A stretch of 64,000 bases of DNA from Polynucleobacter sp. AP-Jannik-300A-C4 (GTDB taxonomy: Bacteria; Pseudomonadota; Gammaproteobacteria; Burkholderiales; Burkholderiaceae), in NCBI RefSeq assembly GCF_018688335.1, contig NZ_CP061316.1, forward strand, positions 1,488,001-1,552,000, in the 5' to 3' direction. Position 1 is the stretch's first letter. The number at the start of each line of letters is the position of its first letter. Positions 1 through 9,323 of the stretch are shown here, in pieces. The notes beneath the pieces were generated by a model. It had not been told where the DNA came from. It searched no databases and was given only the letters and a program-made list of their open reading frames with translations. The position numbers and the translations under genes are program-made.

Positions 1-791
1 CGACTGCTGAAGTTACTGGCGGATCAGTTGACAACTTGAACCTAGTTGGCTCTGGGAAACCTTATGTTGGCTTCTCAATGGCCGATGCCGCTAAAGATGC
101 TGAAGCCGGCCAGGGGAAATTCAAGGGTAGGCCAATCGATTTGAGCACGCTACTCGTTCTCTACCCAAATCTCATGCACGTTGTCACAGTGGAATCAACT
201 GGCATCAAATCCATGAAAGACCTCAAAGGTAAGCGCGTTAGTACTGGCTCACCAGGTAGCGCTACTGAAGTAATGGCATTTCGCCTACTCGAAGCCGCTG
301 GACTAGACAAAGACAAAGATGTTCAACGTGAGCGTTTAGGTGCAGCAGAGTCTGTTAATGCGATGAAAGACCGTAAGATTGATGCCTTTTTCTGGGTGGG
401 TGGCTTACCAACCTCTGCTGTGACAGACTTGGCTAATAGCCCCGGCATGAATCTTGTCATGGTTGACAATGCTGATGAAGTAGCCGCTATGAACAAAAAA
501 TATGGCAATCTCTACTTCAAAGCAGTAATTCCTAAAACTACCTACAAAGGTATGGCTAAGGACAATCAGGCTGCCGGTGTTGCCAACATTTTGGTTGTTA
601 ACGCAAAAATGCCAGATGACGAAGCTTACAAAATTGTTAAAGCGATATTTGATAACAAAATTGATCTAGTTCGTACTCACAAGGAATACATTAACGTAAC
701 CCTTGAAAATCAGAAGCAGAGCTCCTCTCCAGTGCAGTATCACCCTGGCGCTTTAAAGTACTTCAAAGAAAAAAATATTAACGTAAATTAA
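1..791 (+). CDS. TAXI family TRAP transporter solute-binding protein (5' truncated)
   Basis: Periplasmic solute receptor of a TAXI-type TRAP transporter. The reading frame is open from base 3, so the gene enters from the left edge and its signal peptide is not visible; the TTG at 36 is an internal Leu codon. The pattern G-SGKPYVGFSMADAA followed by a MKDLKGKRVSTGSPGSATE stretch is the usual TAXI receptor lobe. The permease gene follows on the same strand, separated by a strong hairpin that would let receptor mRNA exceed permease mRNA. Substrate cannot be read from sequence; TAXI receptors of known function often bind carboxylates such as glutamate. Family call is firm. Confidence 0.9.
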   Translation, partial: TAEVTGGSVDNLNLVGSGKPYVGFSMADAAKDAEAGQGKFKGRPIDLSTLLVLYPNLMHVVTVESTGIKSMKDLKGKRVSTGSPGSATEVMAFRLLEAAGLDKDKDVQRERLGAAESVNAMKDRKIDAFFWVGGLPTSAVTDLANSPGMNLVMVDNADEVAAMNKKYGNLYFKAVIPKTTYKGMAKDNQAAGVANILVVNAKMPDDEAYKIVKAIFDNKIDLVRTHKEYINVTLENQKQSSSPVQYHPGALKYFKEKNINVN

Positions 792-801
792 TGCAGTTAA
801 A

Positions 802-831
802 AAGAGCGAGGCATGCCTCGCTCTTTTTTTT
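802..831 (+). terminator. Rho-independent terminator between TRAP receptor and permease
   Basis: A perfect palindrome (stem AAGAGCGAGGC at 802-812, complement at 815-825) runs into eight T residues. It lies 10 bases after the receptor stop and before the permease ATG at 861, so it probably acts as a partial terminator that sets receptor:permease stoichiometry. Confidence 0.9.
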
Positions 832-860
832 GCAACCCCAAAAAAAATATAAGTAGAGAC

Positions 861-2873
861 ATGACTCAAAACGCAATAGACAACGAAACTCAAGCCAAGC
901 TAGATGCCTTCATTAAAGAAGAAGAAGGTGACTCCAATGACTACAAAGGATTGCTAGCAAAATTTATTACTCTGGTGGCGGTGGGAATGTCACTCTTTCA
1001 TCTCTATGCAGCATACTCAATTGTTCCAACCCAAGAATTACGCGTTATTCACGTTGCTCTTGTACTCTTTTTGATTTTCTTAAGTTTCCCTATTGCATCT
1101 CGCTTTAAGAACCGACTCATGTGGTGGGATGTCATATTTGCAGTTGGCTCGCTGTTAATTGCGTATTACATGCTGAGTAATGCAGATGACTTGTTTGACA
1201 GAAATACGTTTCCAACCCAATTTGATGTTTTTGTGGGGATTTGCCTAATCCTCATGATTCTCGAAGCAGTCCGAAGAACCAATGGCTTAATTCTAGTCAC
1301 GGTAACCGTTCTCTTCCTCTTGTACGCTTTATACGGCAACTACCTTCCAGCTCCATGGACCCACAAAGGCTACGATCTCGATCGTTTGGTAGGTTACATG
1401 TACATGACACTTGAAGGCATTTATGGCACCGCAGTAGACGTGTCAGCAACCCTAATTATTCTCTTCACAATTTTTGGCGCCTTCTTGCAGTTCACTGGTG
1501 CAGGTAAATTCTTTATTGATTTTTCGTTTGCAGCTATGGGCGGCAAATCCTCTGGTGTTGGCAGAACTATTGTGATGTCATCATTCCTATTGGGCGGACC
1601 ATCTGGTTCTGGTGTAGCTACTACCGTCACCGTAGGTTCCGTTGCTGCGCCTATGCTAGAAAAGGTTGGCTACGAAAAAAATGCTGCCGGGGGATTATTA
1701 GCTGCAGGTGGTTTAGGCGCTATCATTTCTCCGCCAGTTTTAGGGGCGGCAGCATTCTTGATCGCTGACTTCCTCAAAATATCGTATTTAGATGTCATCC
1801 TGATGGCTACCATACCAACCATCTTGTTTTACCTTGGCTTATTTGTCATGGTAGAGATTGATGTTCGTAAATATGGAATGAAGAACCTGCAATTCAAGGC
1901 AGCTGAAACTGCCTGGCAATTAACCAAGAAATATTGGTTCCACTTTTTCTCGCTAATCTCAATTGTTGTATTCATGATGATGGGATTCTCGCCAATCATG
2001 TCTGTCTTTGCAGCAACAATCGTGTCAGCCTTCTCAAGCATGTTGCGCGAAGACACCGCCATCATTCCATGGTCATGGTTTAGAGGTAAAGAGCCGTTTT
2101 GGTCTGGCCTTTATCAATCCAACCTAACAAAATCTCTTGCTGCTGGATCAACTGGGGTGTTAGCAATCGCAGCTACTTGTGCTGGCGCCGGTCTGATTGT
2201 GGGTACAGTTACCTTAACGGGCTTAGGACTTAAATTTAGCGCTATTGTGATTCAGTATGCTGGCGGTTCGCTACTGCTAACTGCCATTTTTACTGGCTTA
2301 GTTGTTTGGGTGGTTGGTCTTGCAGTGCCAGTTACCGCGTCATACATTATTTGTGCAGTGATAGCCGCTCCCGCCCTGATTAACTTAGGTGTACCTGATT
2401 TTGCGGCGCATATGTTCATCTTCTACTACGCCGTGCTCTCTGAGGTTTCCCCTCCAACAGCCCTCTCGCCATTTGCGGCGGCAGCGATTTGTAAAGGCAA
2501 TCCTTACAAGACAACACTTCAAACCTGGAAGTATGTTGCCCCCGCCATCTTGGTGCCATTTATGTTTGTTTTAGATAAGTCTGGTGTCAGCCTTTTATTG
2601 ATGGGATCAACCACTGCATTAGCTCAGGCTGATTGGAGTCAAATTGCATGGATCTCCTTTACGGCAGTCATGGGCGTTATTTGCCTTGCAGGTGGACTAC
2701 AGGGTTGGTTTATCGAAAAAACCAATATATTTGAGCGAGTGGTGATGGTGGCTTCTGGTGTTGCTCTCGCCTACCCTGCAAATGAAGCTGATTTATTAGG
2801 CTTTGCAGGATTTGGCATCGTACTCCTCACGCAAGCGCTCAGAAACCGTAGGCTTCGAAGAATTTCGCCGTAA
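861..2873 (+). CDS. TRAP transporter fused permease (DctQM type)
   Basis: Inner-membrane permease of a TAXI TRAP transporter with the small (4 TM) and large (12 TM) subunits fused, about 670 aa, the usual fused length. It is hydrophobic throughout after a short acidic N-terminus. The glycine-rich stretch around MGGKSSGVGRTIVMSSFL and the segment with GPSGSGVATTVTVGS are conserved in the large subunit. Start: an upstream in-frame ATG at 813 lies inside the terminator palindrome, so the ATG at 861, preceded by AAGTAGAGAC, is chosen. It pairs with the receptor that enters at the left edge. Transport is driven by an ion gradient in this family. Confidence 0.93.
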   Translation: MTQNAIDNETQAKLDAFIKEEEGDSNDYKGLLAKFITLVAVGMSLFHLYAAYSIVPTQELRVIHVALVLFLIFLSFPIASRFKNRLMWWDVIFAVGSLLIAYYMLSNADDLFDRNTFPTQFDVFVGICLILMILEAVRRTNGLILVTVTVLFLLYALYGNYLPAPWTHKGYDLDRLVGYMYMTLEGIYGTAVDVSATLIILFTIFGAFLQFTGAGKFFIDFSFAAMGGKSSGVGRTIVMSSFLLGGPSGSGVATTVTVGSVAAPMLEKVGYEKNAAGGLLAAGGLGAIISPPVLGAAAFLIADFLKISYLDVILMATIPTILFYLGLFVMVEIDVRKYGMKNLQFKAAETAWQLTKKYWFHFFSLISIVVFMMMGFSPIMSVFAATIVSAFSSMLREDTAIIPWSWFRGKEPFWSGLYQSNLTKSLAAGSTGVLAIAATCAGAGLIVGTVTLTGLGLKFSAIVIQYAGGSLLLTAIFTGLVVWVVGLAVPVTASYIICAVIAAPALINLGVPDFAAHMFIFYYAVLSEVSPPTALSPFAAAAICKGNPYKTTLQTWKYVAPAILVPFMFVLDKSGVSLLLMGSTTALAQADWSQIAWISFTAVMGVICLAGGLQGWFIEKTNIFERVVMVASGVALAYPANEADLLGFAGFGIVLLTQALRNRRLRRISP

Positions 2874-2899
2874 ACTCAGCGTCATCAAACAATAAAAAA

Positions 2900-2927
2900 A
2901 TCCCGCATCATGTGCGGGATTTTTTTA
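2900..2927 (+). terminator. Bidirectional terminator between TRAP permease and enolase-superfamily gene
   Basis: Stem ATCCCGCA (2900-2907), loop TCATG, complement at 2913-2920, flanked by an A-run on the left and a T-run on the right. It can stop the plus-strand permease transcript and the convergent minus-strand gene whose stop is at 2951. Confidence 0.88.
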
Positions 2928-2950
2928 TTGTTAACGAGCTACTGATTACA

Positions 2951-4084
2951 TTAAGTAATCTTGGTCCAGGCAACTTTACCGGCATATTTTTTAATCGCAG
3001 CTTCATCAAACTCAAAACCTAAGCCTGGGGTCTTATGCAGAATCAAATCGCCGTTCTTAAAGGTCAGCTGTTTATTAATCAATCTACGGAAGTTTAAGAC
3101 CTGATCATCCAAGAAGAACTCCACAAAACGCGCATTGGGGGTTGCGGCTACTAAAGGTGCATGCAAATCATGCATCCAATGTGGACAAACAATCACACCC
3201 TTTAAATCTGCATAGGCTGAAATACGACGCCACTCAGTAATACCGCCACACACCGCTGCATCCGACTGCAGAATAGCTGCACCGCCAGCGTCAATCAGCT
3301 CCCTAAAACGCCAGCGTCCAGCCTCCATCTCACCGGTAGCAACGTTGATCTTGGTTTGACGTGCCAGCGCCGCATGCAGGTCAATCGCATCGGGAGAAAA
3401 TGGCTCCTCAATCCAGTATGGGTTGTAAGCCTCAAAGCGACGAATATATTCCAAGGCAGTTGGCAGATCACGCCAAGCATTGTTGGCATCCAAGGTCAGT
3501 AAAACATCGTCGCCTACAGCCTTACGAGCAGCCTTAACGCGCGCCTCTTCTTCTCTTGGGGATAGACGCCCCACCTTCATTTTGACGGCCTTAAAACCCT
3601 GTTTTACGTAAGACTCCATCTCCTTACCCAGCTTGGCAGGTGTTTTGCCGTCTAAATAATAGCCACCACTGGCATAAGCCGGCACACGGTCATCTACAAC
3701 TGAGCCTAAGTAATGGTGCAGAGGTAGTTTTGCGGCACGGGCGTTTAAGTCCCAAAGTGCGGTATCCAAGATAGAAATGCCACGCATGACTGCGCCAGCG
3801 CGCCCTTGCAAAATAGACTCGTTATACATATCCATCCACAGTCCTTCGCTGCGATGACTATTTTGACCAATCAATTTTGGGGCCAGCAATTGCTCTACTG
3901 CAATCTTGGCAATTTCTCCGCCCGCACTACCAACGTAGCAAAAGCCAATACCCTCATTGCCATCTTTGCCACGTACCTTGACTAAGCAATAGTGACGCTC
4001 TGAAACTGTGCGCGTAGAAAAAGAGGTGACCTTATCTAGAGGCACCGCTACTGCAGCTACTGATACTGACTCAATAATTGGCAT
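2951..4084 (-). CDS. Mandelate racemase / muconate lactonizing enzyme family protein
   Basis: Enolase-superfamily enzyme of 377 aa that would abstract a proton alpha to a carboxylate. The mandelate racemase subgroup signature can be read: KMK (K168, K170), metal ligands D199 (LDAN), E226 (WIEEP) and E252 (ATGE), and the D275/H302 dyad (QSD, CPHWMH). Start: a TTG six codons upstream (4102) would swallow the AGGAG Shine-Dalgarno, so the ATG at 4084 is chosen. Substrate is probably a sugar acid or related hydroxy acid, but that is inference. It sits beside a TRAP system and a 3-hydroxyacyl-CoA dehydrogenase family gene, which fits organic-acid catabolism. Confidence 0.88.
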   Translation of the reverse strand: MPIIESVSVAAVAVPLDKVTSFSTRTVSERHYCLVKVRGKDGNEGIGFCYVGSAGGEIAKIAVEQLLAPKLIGQNSHRSEGLWMDMYNESILQGRAGAVMRGISILDTALWDLNARAAKLPLHHYLGSVVDDRVPAYASGGYYLDGKTPAKLGKEMESYVKQGFKAVKMKVGRLSPREEEARVKAARKAVGDDVLLTLDANNAWRDLPTALEYIRRFEAYNPYWIEEPFSPDAIDLHAALARQTKINVATGEMEAGRWRFRELIDAGGAAILQSDAAVCGGITEWRRISAYADLKGVIVCPHWMHDLHAPLVAATPNARFVEFFLDDQVLNFRRLINKQLTFKNGDLILHKTPGLGFEFDEAAIKKYAGKVAWTKIT

Positions 4085-4200
4085 GAGAGCTCCTGTATTC
4101 AAAAAATTATTGTAGCCATAATTGGAGATGTATGACGGCTCATAAATAAGGAATAATGAGTCGCTAATTAACAGGCATCATTTACAAATTTGGGAAAGTT

Positions 4201-5127
4201 ATGAGTAAAGTCATTGTGATAGGTACAGGCACCATGGGTGTGGGTATTGCTGCTGGCTTTCTGGCATTTGGTGCCAACACGATTTTGCTGGGCAGGGATC
4301 TTGAGAAAGCAAAGCTGAGTCTCTCCAAGGTGGAGGAATGCGCCGACTCTATTAATCCAGCATGGCGAGAAAGCGGTGCGCAACTCATTGCTGGCACTAT
4401 CGCAGACTGGTCAGATTGGGAGAACACCGATCTCATTATTGAAACCATCTCTGAGCGCCTAGAGCTGAAAAAGGCAATGTTTAGCGAGCTTGATCAGCGT
4501 GTACCGCCTAGCATTCCAATTGGTAGTAATAGCTCAGGCTTTCCTATAAGCGATATTGCGCAAGGCCTTCCAACAAGCTACCGCATGTTCAATACCCATT
4601 ACTTCATGCCCACTCATATCGTTCCTTTGGTGGAGGTGGTGCTGGGTGCAACATCAGATCCTCAAATGGCAGAGCAGATTTGTAGTCTCTATCGCGCCCA
4701 TGGCAAAAAACCGGTATTGGTCAAGCGTGATATTCCAGGATTTCTGGCTAACCGAATTCAGCATGCCTTAATGCGCGAAGCACTCTCTCTGGTGCAAGAG
4801 GGAATCGCCTCGCCAGATGATGTTGATACTGCGGTGCGCTACAGTTTTGGCTTTCGTTACGCAGCAGTTGGGCCAATGACTCAAAAAGAAATCTCTGGAT
4901 GGGAAGGTATGGCACTAGCCGCAGAGGTAATCTACCCTTCCCTATCCAACATTAATGCGCCACCTGCTTGCGTCATGGATCTAGTGAGCACTGGAAAAAC
5001 GGGTATGTCCAAGGGCGCAGGCTTCAGAGAGTGGTCACCAGAAGAAGCGAGAGAAATGAAGCAAGTCTATGAAATACGTCTCAAGGCAGCATTTGAGGTA
5101 TTAAAAATAGCCCCGGAACTAAATTAA
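4201..5127 (+). CDS. 3-hydroxyacyl-CoA dehydrogenase family NAD-binding protein
   Basis: Cytosolic NAD(P)-dependent dehydrogenase of 308 aa. The N-terminal Rossmann fold carries GTGTMG at residues 8-13; the SNSSGFPI stretch near residue 109 and the H133 context (FNTHYFMPTHIVPLVEVV) match the catalytic His region of 3-hydroxyacyl-CoA dehydrogenases. The C-terminal helical domain follows GFLANRIQ. It is closest in length to 3-hydroxybutyryl-CoA or L-gulonate/carnitine dehydrogenase relatives; which substrate is used cannot be decided here. The start ATG has only a weak GAAAG upstream. Divergent from the enolase-superfamily gene, so the two may share control. Confidence 0.82.
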   Translation: MSKVIVIGTGTMGVGIAAGFLAFGANTILLGRDLEKAKLSLSKVEECADSINPAWRESGAQLIAGTIADWSDWENTDLIIETISERLELKKAMFSELDQRVPPSIPIGSNSSGFPISDIAQGLPTSYRMFNTHYFMPTHIVPLVEVVLGATSDPQMAEQICSLYRAHGKKPVLVKRDIPGFLANRIQHALMREALSLVQEGIASPDDVDTAVRYSFGFRYAAVGPMTQKEISGWEGMALAAEVIYPSLSNINAPPACVMDLVSTGKTGMSKGAGFREWSPEEAREMKQVYEIRLKAAFEVLKIAPELN

Positions 5128-5197
5128 ACTCATATTGTTGCAGCACAGCATGCTTCAAATGCGCTGATCTGCCGCAACAATATTGGATAATTGATGA

Positions 5198-6658
5198 GTG
5201 AAGAAAAAAGTCTGTGAGTGGTCCCTGTTTTTAAAAAGGGTAATCAAAGTAACTGGATTTGCCCTAGTTGGGTTTATTCAACTGCCAGGGGTGGAGCTCG
5301 TCTCTAGCGCTCTAGCGCAAACTACGACTCAAAATAGTAAAGCCAACAAGGCACCTCAAGTCAAGCAAAAGCCTGTAGTGCAAAAGAGTAAGCAGGCTGG
5401 GCTTCAAGTGAAGAATGGCTCCCTAACTCAGCCTGCCAAAAGCATGAGCTTAAATCCTGAATTGTTCAAACAAATTGAGGGTGCACCTAACAATCAAGAT
5501 ATAGCCAACCTAGATTACCGTATCCAACGTGGCTGCCTTCGTCGAAGCTATAACGAAGAGAGTCTCCCAGCTAATTTAGGCTTAGACGATCCCAGCTTGA
5601 GTGATTTTTTTAAATCGCAAACTCAAGGTTTTTTTGATCGAATGCGGGGTGACTGCATTCCTTACGCTCTAGCTCTAGGAAGTCGTAACCGCTTTGAATC
5701 ACTTAGCATCATGAATGGCCCCATACAAGATGCTAAGACAGAAATTTGGACTTTTACACCCTCGGCAGCTGGTAGCTTCTTGATTCAACAAGACTATCTA
5801 AGAGATGAATCCAAACGTTTTACAGAGATTCAACTACCGCTAAGCGATGTGTTGTATGACCCCAAAAAAGTGGGCGATAAATTACCAGTTGAACTAGTTT
5901 GGGAATTGAACTCGGTCATCAAGCAAATTTATCCAGAAGAAAATAATGCGCTTGAAAACACCAACAGCGTTGTTCGCCTGATTGTGGACTTTGGTGATAA
6001 AGAGCGTTGGGCGCAAATTTGGGCAGCAGAAATTATTGACCCAGCTAGCGGCGAAGTCTTTTCAAGTGCATTTTGGGTTGAAAGGAACGATATCCCGGGT
6101 GGTTTTTATACCGCCAGCGGTGAATCTATTGAGCGCACGTTTTGGACCAATCCCTTAAGCTATCGACGCATCTCCAGAGGAGTCGGTAGTGTGCGAGCAT
6201 CCAGTAAGAAAGCAGCAGCACCCAAGAATGGCACTCCTGTAGCGGCCCCTAAACAGCGCTATCGAACACATATGGGCATTGACTACTCAGCACCAAAAGG
6301 CACACCAGTTTTTAGCGTAGCTACAGGCAAGGTAGTTCATCTCGGCTATAGCGGCGCGTTTGGCAACCTCATCATCATCGAACATCCTGGAAACTATCGC
6401 ACCTACTATGCGCATTTAAGCGGCTACAACGTTGAGTTGCAAGTGGGCAACGAAGTCCGACGCGGTTTAGAGATTGGCTATGTTGGATCAACTGGTCGCT
6501 CTACTGGGCCTCATCTACATTTTGAATTAAGAAAAGATGGAGTCTATGTCGACCCCTATGCCTCAAAAACACAATTAGATTTATGGAATATGCGTGATAG
6601 CGATAGCGGCTTACTTACTAGAGAAATTCTCTTGCTAGGAACACCCGTAGTAAATTAA
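5198..6658 (+). CDS. M23 family metallopeptidase (LytM/peptidoglycan endopeptidase type)
   Basis: Exported zinc endopeptidase, 486 aa, likely acting on peptidoglycan cross-links. Residues 12-41 form a signal segment ending in SSALAQ. A long Lys/Gln-rich linker and a central domain precede the C-terminal LytM domain, which holds H358-x3-D362 (HMGID) and the HLH pair H439/H441, the four expected zinc/catalytic positions. The start is GTG: the codon just before it is an in-frame stop, so nothing longer is possible. Stands alone between genes of unrelated function. Confidence 0.88.
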   Translation: MKKKVCEWSLFLKRVIKVTGFALVGFIQLPGVELVSSALAQTTTQNSKANKAPQVKQKPVVQKSKQAGLQVKNGSLTQPAKSMSLNPELFKQIEGAPNNQDIANLDYRIQRGCLRRSYNEESLPANLGLDDPSLSDFFKSQTQGFFDRMRGDCIPYALALGSRNRFESLSIMNGPIQDAKTEIWTFTPSAAGSFLIQQDYLRDESKRFTEIQLPLSDVLYDPKKVGDKLPVELVWELNSVIKQIYPEENNALENTNSVVRLIVDFGDKERWAQIWAAEIIDPASGEVFSSAFWVERNDIPGGFYTASGESIERTFWTNPLSYRRISRGVGSVRASSKKAAAPKNGTPVAAPKQRYRTHMGIDYSAPKGTPVFSVATGKVVHLGYSGAFGNLIIIEHPGNYRTYYAHLSGYNVELQVGNEVRRGLEIGYVGSTGRSTGPHLHFELRKDGVYVDPYASKTQLDLWNMRDSDSGLLTREILLLGTPVVN

Positions 6659-6700
6659 TTTATTGGGTGAATTCATTTTTAGAGCATGTAAATGAATGTA

Positions 6701-6727
6701 AAAAGGGTCCAATTGGACCCTTTTGTT
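6701..6727 (+). terminator. Bidirectional terminator between M23 peptidase and UspA genes
   Basis: Stem AAAAGGGTCC (6701-6710), loop AATT, complement at 6715-6724, with A-run and T-run at the two sides. It serves both the plus-strand peptidase and the convergent stress-protein gene. Confidence 0.87.
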
Positions 6728-6741
6728 TGATGCTATCAACA

Positions 6742-7182
6742 TCAGCCTATAACTAATACTGGCAACTTGGAGTGCACAATCACCTCATGTGTTTCGCTAC
6801 CCAATAGAACACTCTTAATACCAGTGCGTTTATGAGAGGCCATCACGATGACATCGGCCTTGGCTTTCTTAGCCCCATCCAAAATACCTTCGGATAGATT
6901 GCTATTAGCAATATGCAGGGTATTGGCCTTAATAGCAGCGCCCAATACAACTGCGGACTTTTTCAGGATATCCGCAGCAAAGGTATCGCATACCTTTTTA
7001 TGGTCCTTGAGAGAGATGCCATACCCCATAGTGCTATCGGAATACACCATCGGCGGCATTGGATCGGATACATAAACCAATGTCACAGCAGCCTTATCGG
7101 CCTTGGCAAGCTCAGCCACTCTTTTTAATGCCTTTTTGCTGACATCCGAACCATCAACTGGTACTAATAAGTGCTTGAACAT
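6742..7182 (-). CDS. Universal stress protein (UspA family)
   Basis: Single-domain cytosolic UspA protein of 146 aa, normal family length. It starts with the typical hydrophobic first strand and VPVDGS, and ends with the nucleotide-binding motif region ASHKRTGIKSVLLGSETHEV followed by LPVLVIG, as in ATP-binding Usp proteins. A strong AGGAG lies 6 bases ahead of the ATG. Family members are induced by stress and energy limitation; no FNR-type box is visible upstream here. Confidence 0.92.
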   Translation of the reverse strand: MFKHLLVPVDGSDVSKKALKRVAELAKADKAAVTLVYVSDPMPPMVYSDSTMGYGISLKDHKKVCDTFAADILKKSAVVLGAAIKANTLHIANSNLSEGILDGAKKAKADVIVMASHKRTGIKSVLLGSETHEVIVHSKLPVLVIG

Positions 7183-7270
7183 ATTAACTCCTGTTAAATT
7201 AAGCCTCGATAGCCTTCATTCCATCATAATCCTAAATACTCTCGTATAAAAGCATAAAAAGGAAACTGAA

Positions 7271-7672
7271 TTGCTCAAGTATTTAGCGGTGTATTTTTCA
7301 TTTCTACTGTCATTTGTCATCATTGACTTCATTTGGCTTCTTGGCATCGCCAAAAATCTCTACCGCGATGATATGGGCTCACTCATGGCCAGCGAGCCTA
7401 AGCTATTAGCTGGGCTTGGCTTCTACTTATTCTATGCACTTGGTGCATCGATTTTTGTCATCCTGCCAGCAATTTCAAAACAGTCGTGGTTATATGCAGT
7501 GCAATATGGCGCCCTATTTGGCTTCTTTTGCTATATGACTTACGATCTCACCAACCTTGCTGTGATCCGTGATTTCCCTATGCGACTGGCATTTGTAGAT
7601 ATCGCATGGGGCTCAGCGGTAACAGCGGCATCTAGCGCTCTAGCCTACTGGCTTGGTAGTAAGATAGTTTGA
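7271..7672 (+). CDS. DUF2177 family membrane protein
   Basis: Small inner-membrane protein of 133 aa with about four hydrophobic segments; the IIDFIWLLGIAKNLY start and the MTYDLTNLAVIRDFP segment are characteristic of DUF2177. The start is TTG, with AAAGGAAA 8-9 bases upstream; no ATG is available nearby. It ends 13 bases before the SulP transporter ATG, so the two are probably co-transcribed. Function of the family is unknown. Confidence 0.85.
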   Translation: MLKYLAVYFSFLLSFVIIDFIWLLGIAKNLYRDDMGSLMASEPKLLAGLGFYLFYALGASIFVILPAISKQSWLYAVQYGALFGFFCYMTYDLTNLAVIRDFPMRLAFVDIAWGSAVTAASSALAYWLGSKIV

Positions 7673-7685
7673 AAATCTTTTCCCC

Positions 7686-9323
7686 ATGAATCTCTTTCAC
7701 CCTAAACTACTCGATTCCTTTAAGGGCTATAACGGCGCCCTGTTTAGTAAAGATATATTAGCGGGCATCACAGTCGGTGTAGTTGCATTACCTTTAGCCA
7801 TGGCCTTTGCAATTGCCAGTGGACTCAAACCAGAAGCAGGCATTTTCACAGCAATTATTGCTGGCGGACTCATTTCTTTACTGGGTGGTAGCCGCGTGCA
7901 AATTGGTGGGCCTGCGGGCGCGTTCATCGTCATTGTTTACGGCATTGTGGAGCATTACGGTCTAGCTAATTTACTCTTGGCAACCGCCATGTCTGGAGTG
8001 TTCTTATTTTTGATGGGACTCTTTCGGCTTGGAACCTTAATTCGCTTTATTCCAGTTGCTGTCATTATTGGATTTACCAATGGCATCGCCGTCTTGATTG
8101 GTCTCTCTCAAGTTAAAGAGTTTTTTGGCTTACAAATTACGAAGATGCCTGCAGAATTTTTTCAAGCAGTCCAAGCTTTGTATGCTGCTGCCGATACAGT
8201 GAATCCAGTCGCTCTCATGCTATCTATGGGCAGTCTGGCTCTTTTAATTACCTGGAGAACTTTTCAGAAACGTCTTGGCCACCTTAGTCATATCCCAGCA
8301 ACAGTCATTGCGATGGCTGTTGCTACTATTATCACGAGCTTATTTAATCTGCCGGTCGATACTATTGGCAGTCGTTTTGGCGGCATTCCATCGGGGCTGC
8401 CCAGCTTTGAATGGATTCCAGTCAGCTGGAGTACCGCACAGTATGTCATTGCACCTGCTATCACGCTGGCCGTACTTGGAGCCATTGAATCACTCCTGTG
8501 CGCACGCATTGCTGATGGACTCATTCATGATCGCCATAATTCCAACCAGGAGCTGATGGCGCAGGGCGTAGCAAATCTAGTTACCCCATTCTTTGGCGGA
8601 ATGCCTGCAACAGGAACTATTGCAAGAACAGTTACCAATATACAGAGTGGCGCCAGCACACCAATTGCTGGCATAGTTCATGCCCTTACATTGCTGGTGA
8701 TTGTGTTATTCGGAGCTCCACTTGCAACCAATATTCCCTTAGCCAGTCTAGCTGCCATTCTTATGTTTGTTGCTTGGAACATGGGTGAGTGGAGAAAGTT
8801 TGCTGATCTCAAGCAATTCCGCATGCCCTACCGCTTAACAATGTTGAGCGTCTTTTTCCTAACAATCATCTTGGATCTCACCGTTGCAATCCAGGTAGGC
8901 CTCTTATTGGCATTCATTACTTTCATTTATAGAATCTCAAGTCTCTCTCGTTATGAAGCTGCAAGTGCAATTGATTTTCCAGAGCTACAAACACATCACG
9001 GGAAAATTGCTGTTTTCAGAATCTATGGCGCCATCTTTTTTGGAGCGGTCAAGCTTCTAGAAAATATCGAGAAGGAATTGCCTTCAAAAGCTTTGGTGCT
9101 TGATATGAAGAACGTGATCTATATCGACGTTTCTGGAATGGATGCTCTGCTTGAGCTTGAGAGTGTGTGCAAATCCAAAGTTATCAAGCTTGTGATTTGT
9201 GGTCTAGCACATCAACCATATGATATGGCAGTACGCGGAGGTCTATGCGATAGAGTGCCTCAGGATTGCATCCAACCAGATCTGCAGCAGGGCATCAGCA
9301 CCGCAATCAGTCAGTCAAATTAG
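7686..9323 (+). CDS. SulP family inorganic anion transporter with STAS domain
   Basis: Inner-membrane anion carrier of 545 aa. The N-terminal part has the SulP signature (GITVGVVALPLAMAFAIASG near residues 28-47) and about 10-14 TM segments; the C-terminal part from about residue 430 is a STAS domain with VLDMKNVIYIDVSGMDAL. Substrate may be sulfate, bicarbonate or dicarboxylate; sequence alone does not decide. It overlaps the convergent TauE/SafE-like gene by 4 bases at the stop codons. Confidence 0.92.
   Translation: MNLFHPKLLDSFKGYNGALFSKDILAGITVGVVALPLAMAFAIASGLKPEAGIFTAIIAGGLISLLGGSRVQIGGPAGAFIVIVYGIVEHYGLANLLLATAMSGVFLFLMGLFRLGTLIRFIPVAVIIGFTNGIAVLIGLSQVKEFFGLQITKMPAEFFQAVQALYAAADTVNPVALMLSMGSLALLITWRTFQKRLGHLSHIPATVIAMAVATIITSLFNLPVDTIGSRFGGIPSGLPSFEWIPVSWSTAQYVIAPAITLAVLGAIESLLCARIADGLIHDRHNSNQELMAQGVANLVTPFFGGMPATGTIARTVTNIQSGASTPIAGIVHALTLLVIVLFGAPLATNIPLASLAAILMFVAWNMGEWRKFADLKQFRMPYRLTMLSVFFLTIILDLTVAIQVGLLLAFITFIYRISSLSRYEAASAIDFPELQTHHGKIAVFRIYGAIFFGAVKLLENIEKELPSKALVLDMKNVIYIDVSGMDALLELESVCKSKVIKLVICGLAHQPYDMAVRGGLCDRVPQDCIQPDLQQGISTAISQSN

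Noticed and set aside
813..860. Longer N-terminus for the TRAP permease from ATG 813
   Set aside because: It starts inside the terminator hairpin and adds 16 residues with no family similarity; ATG 861 is used.
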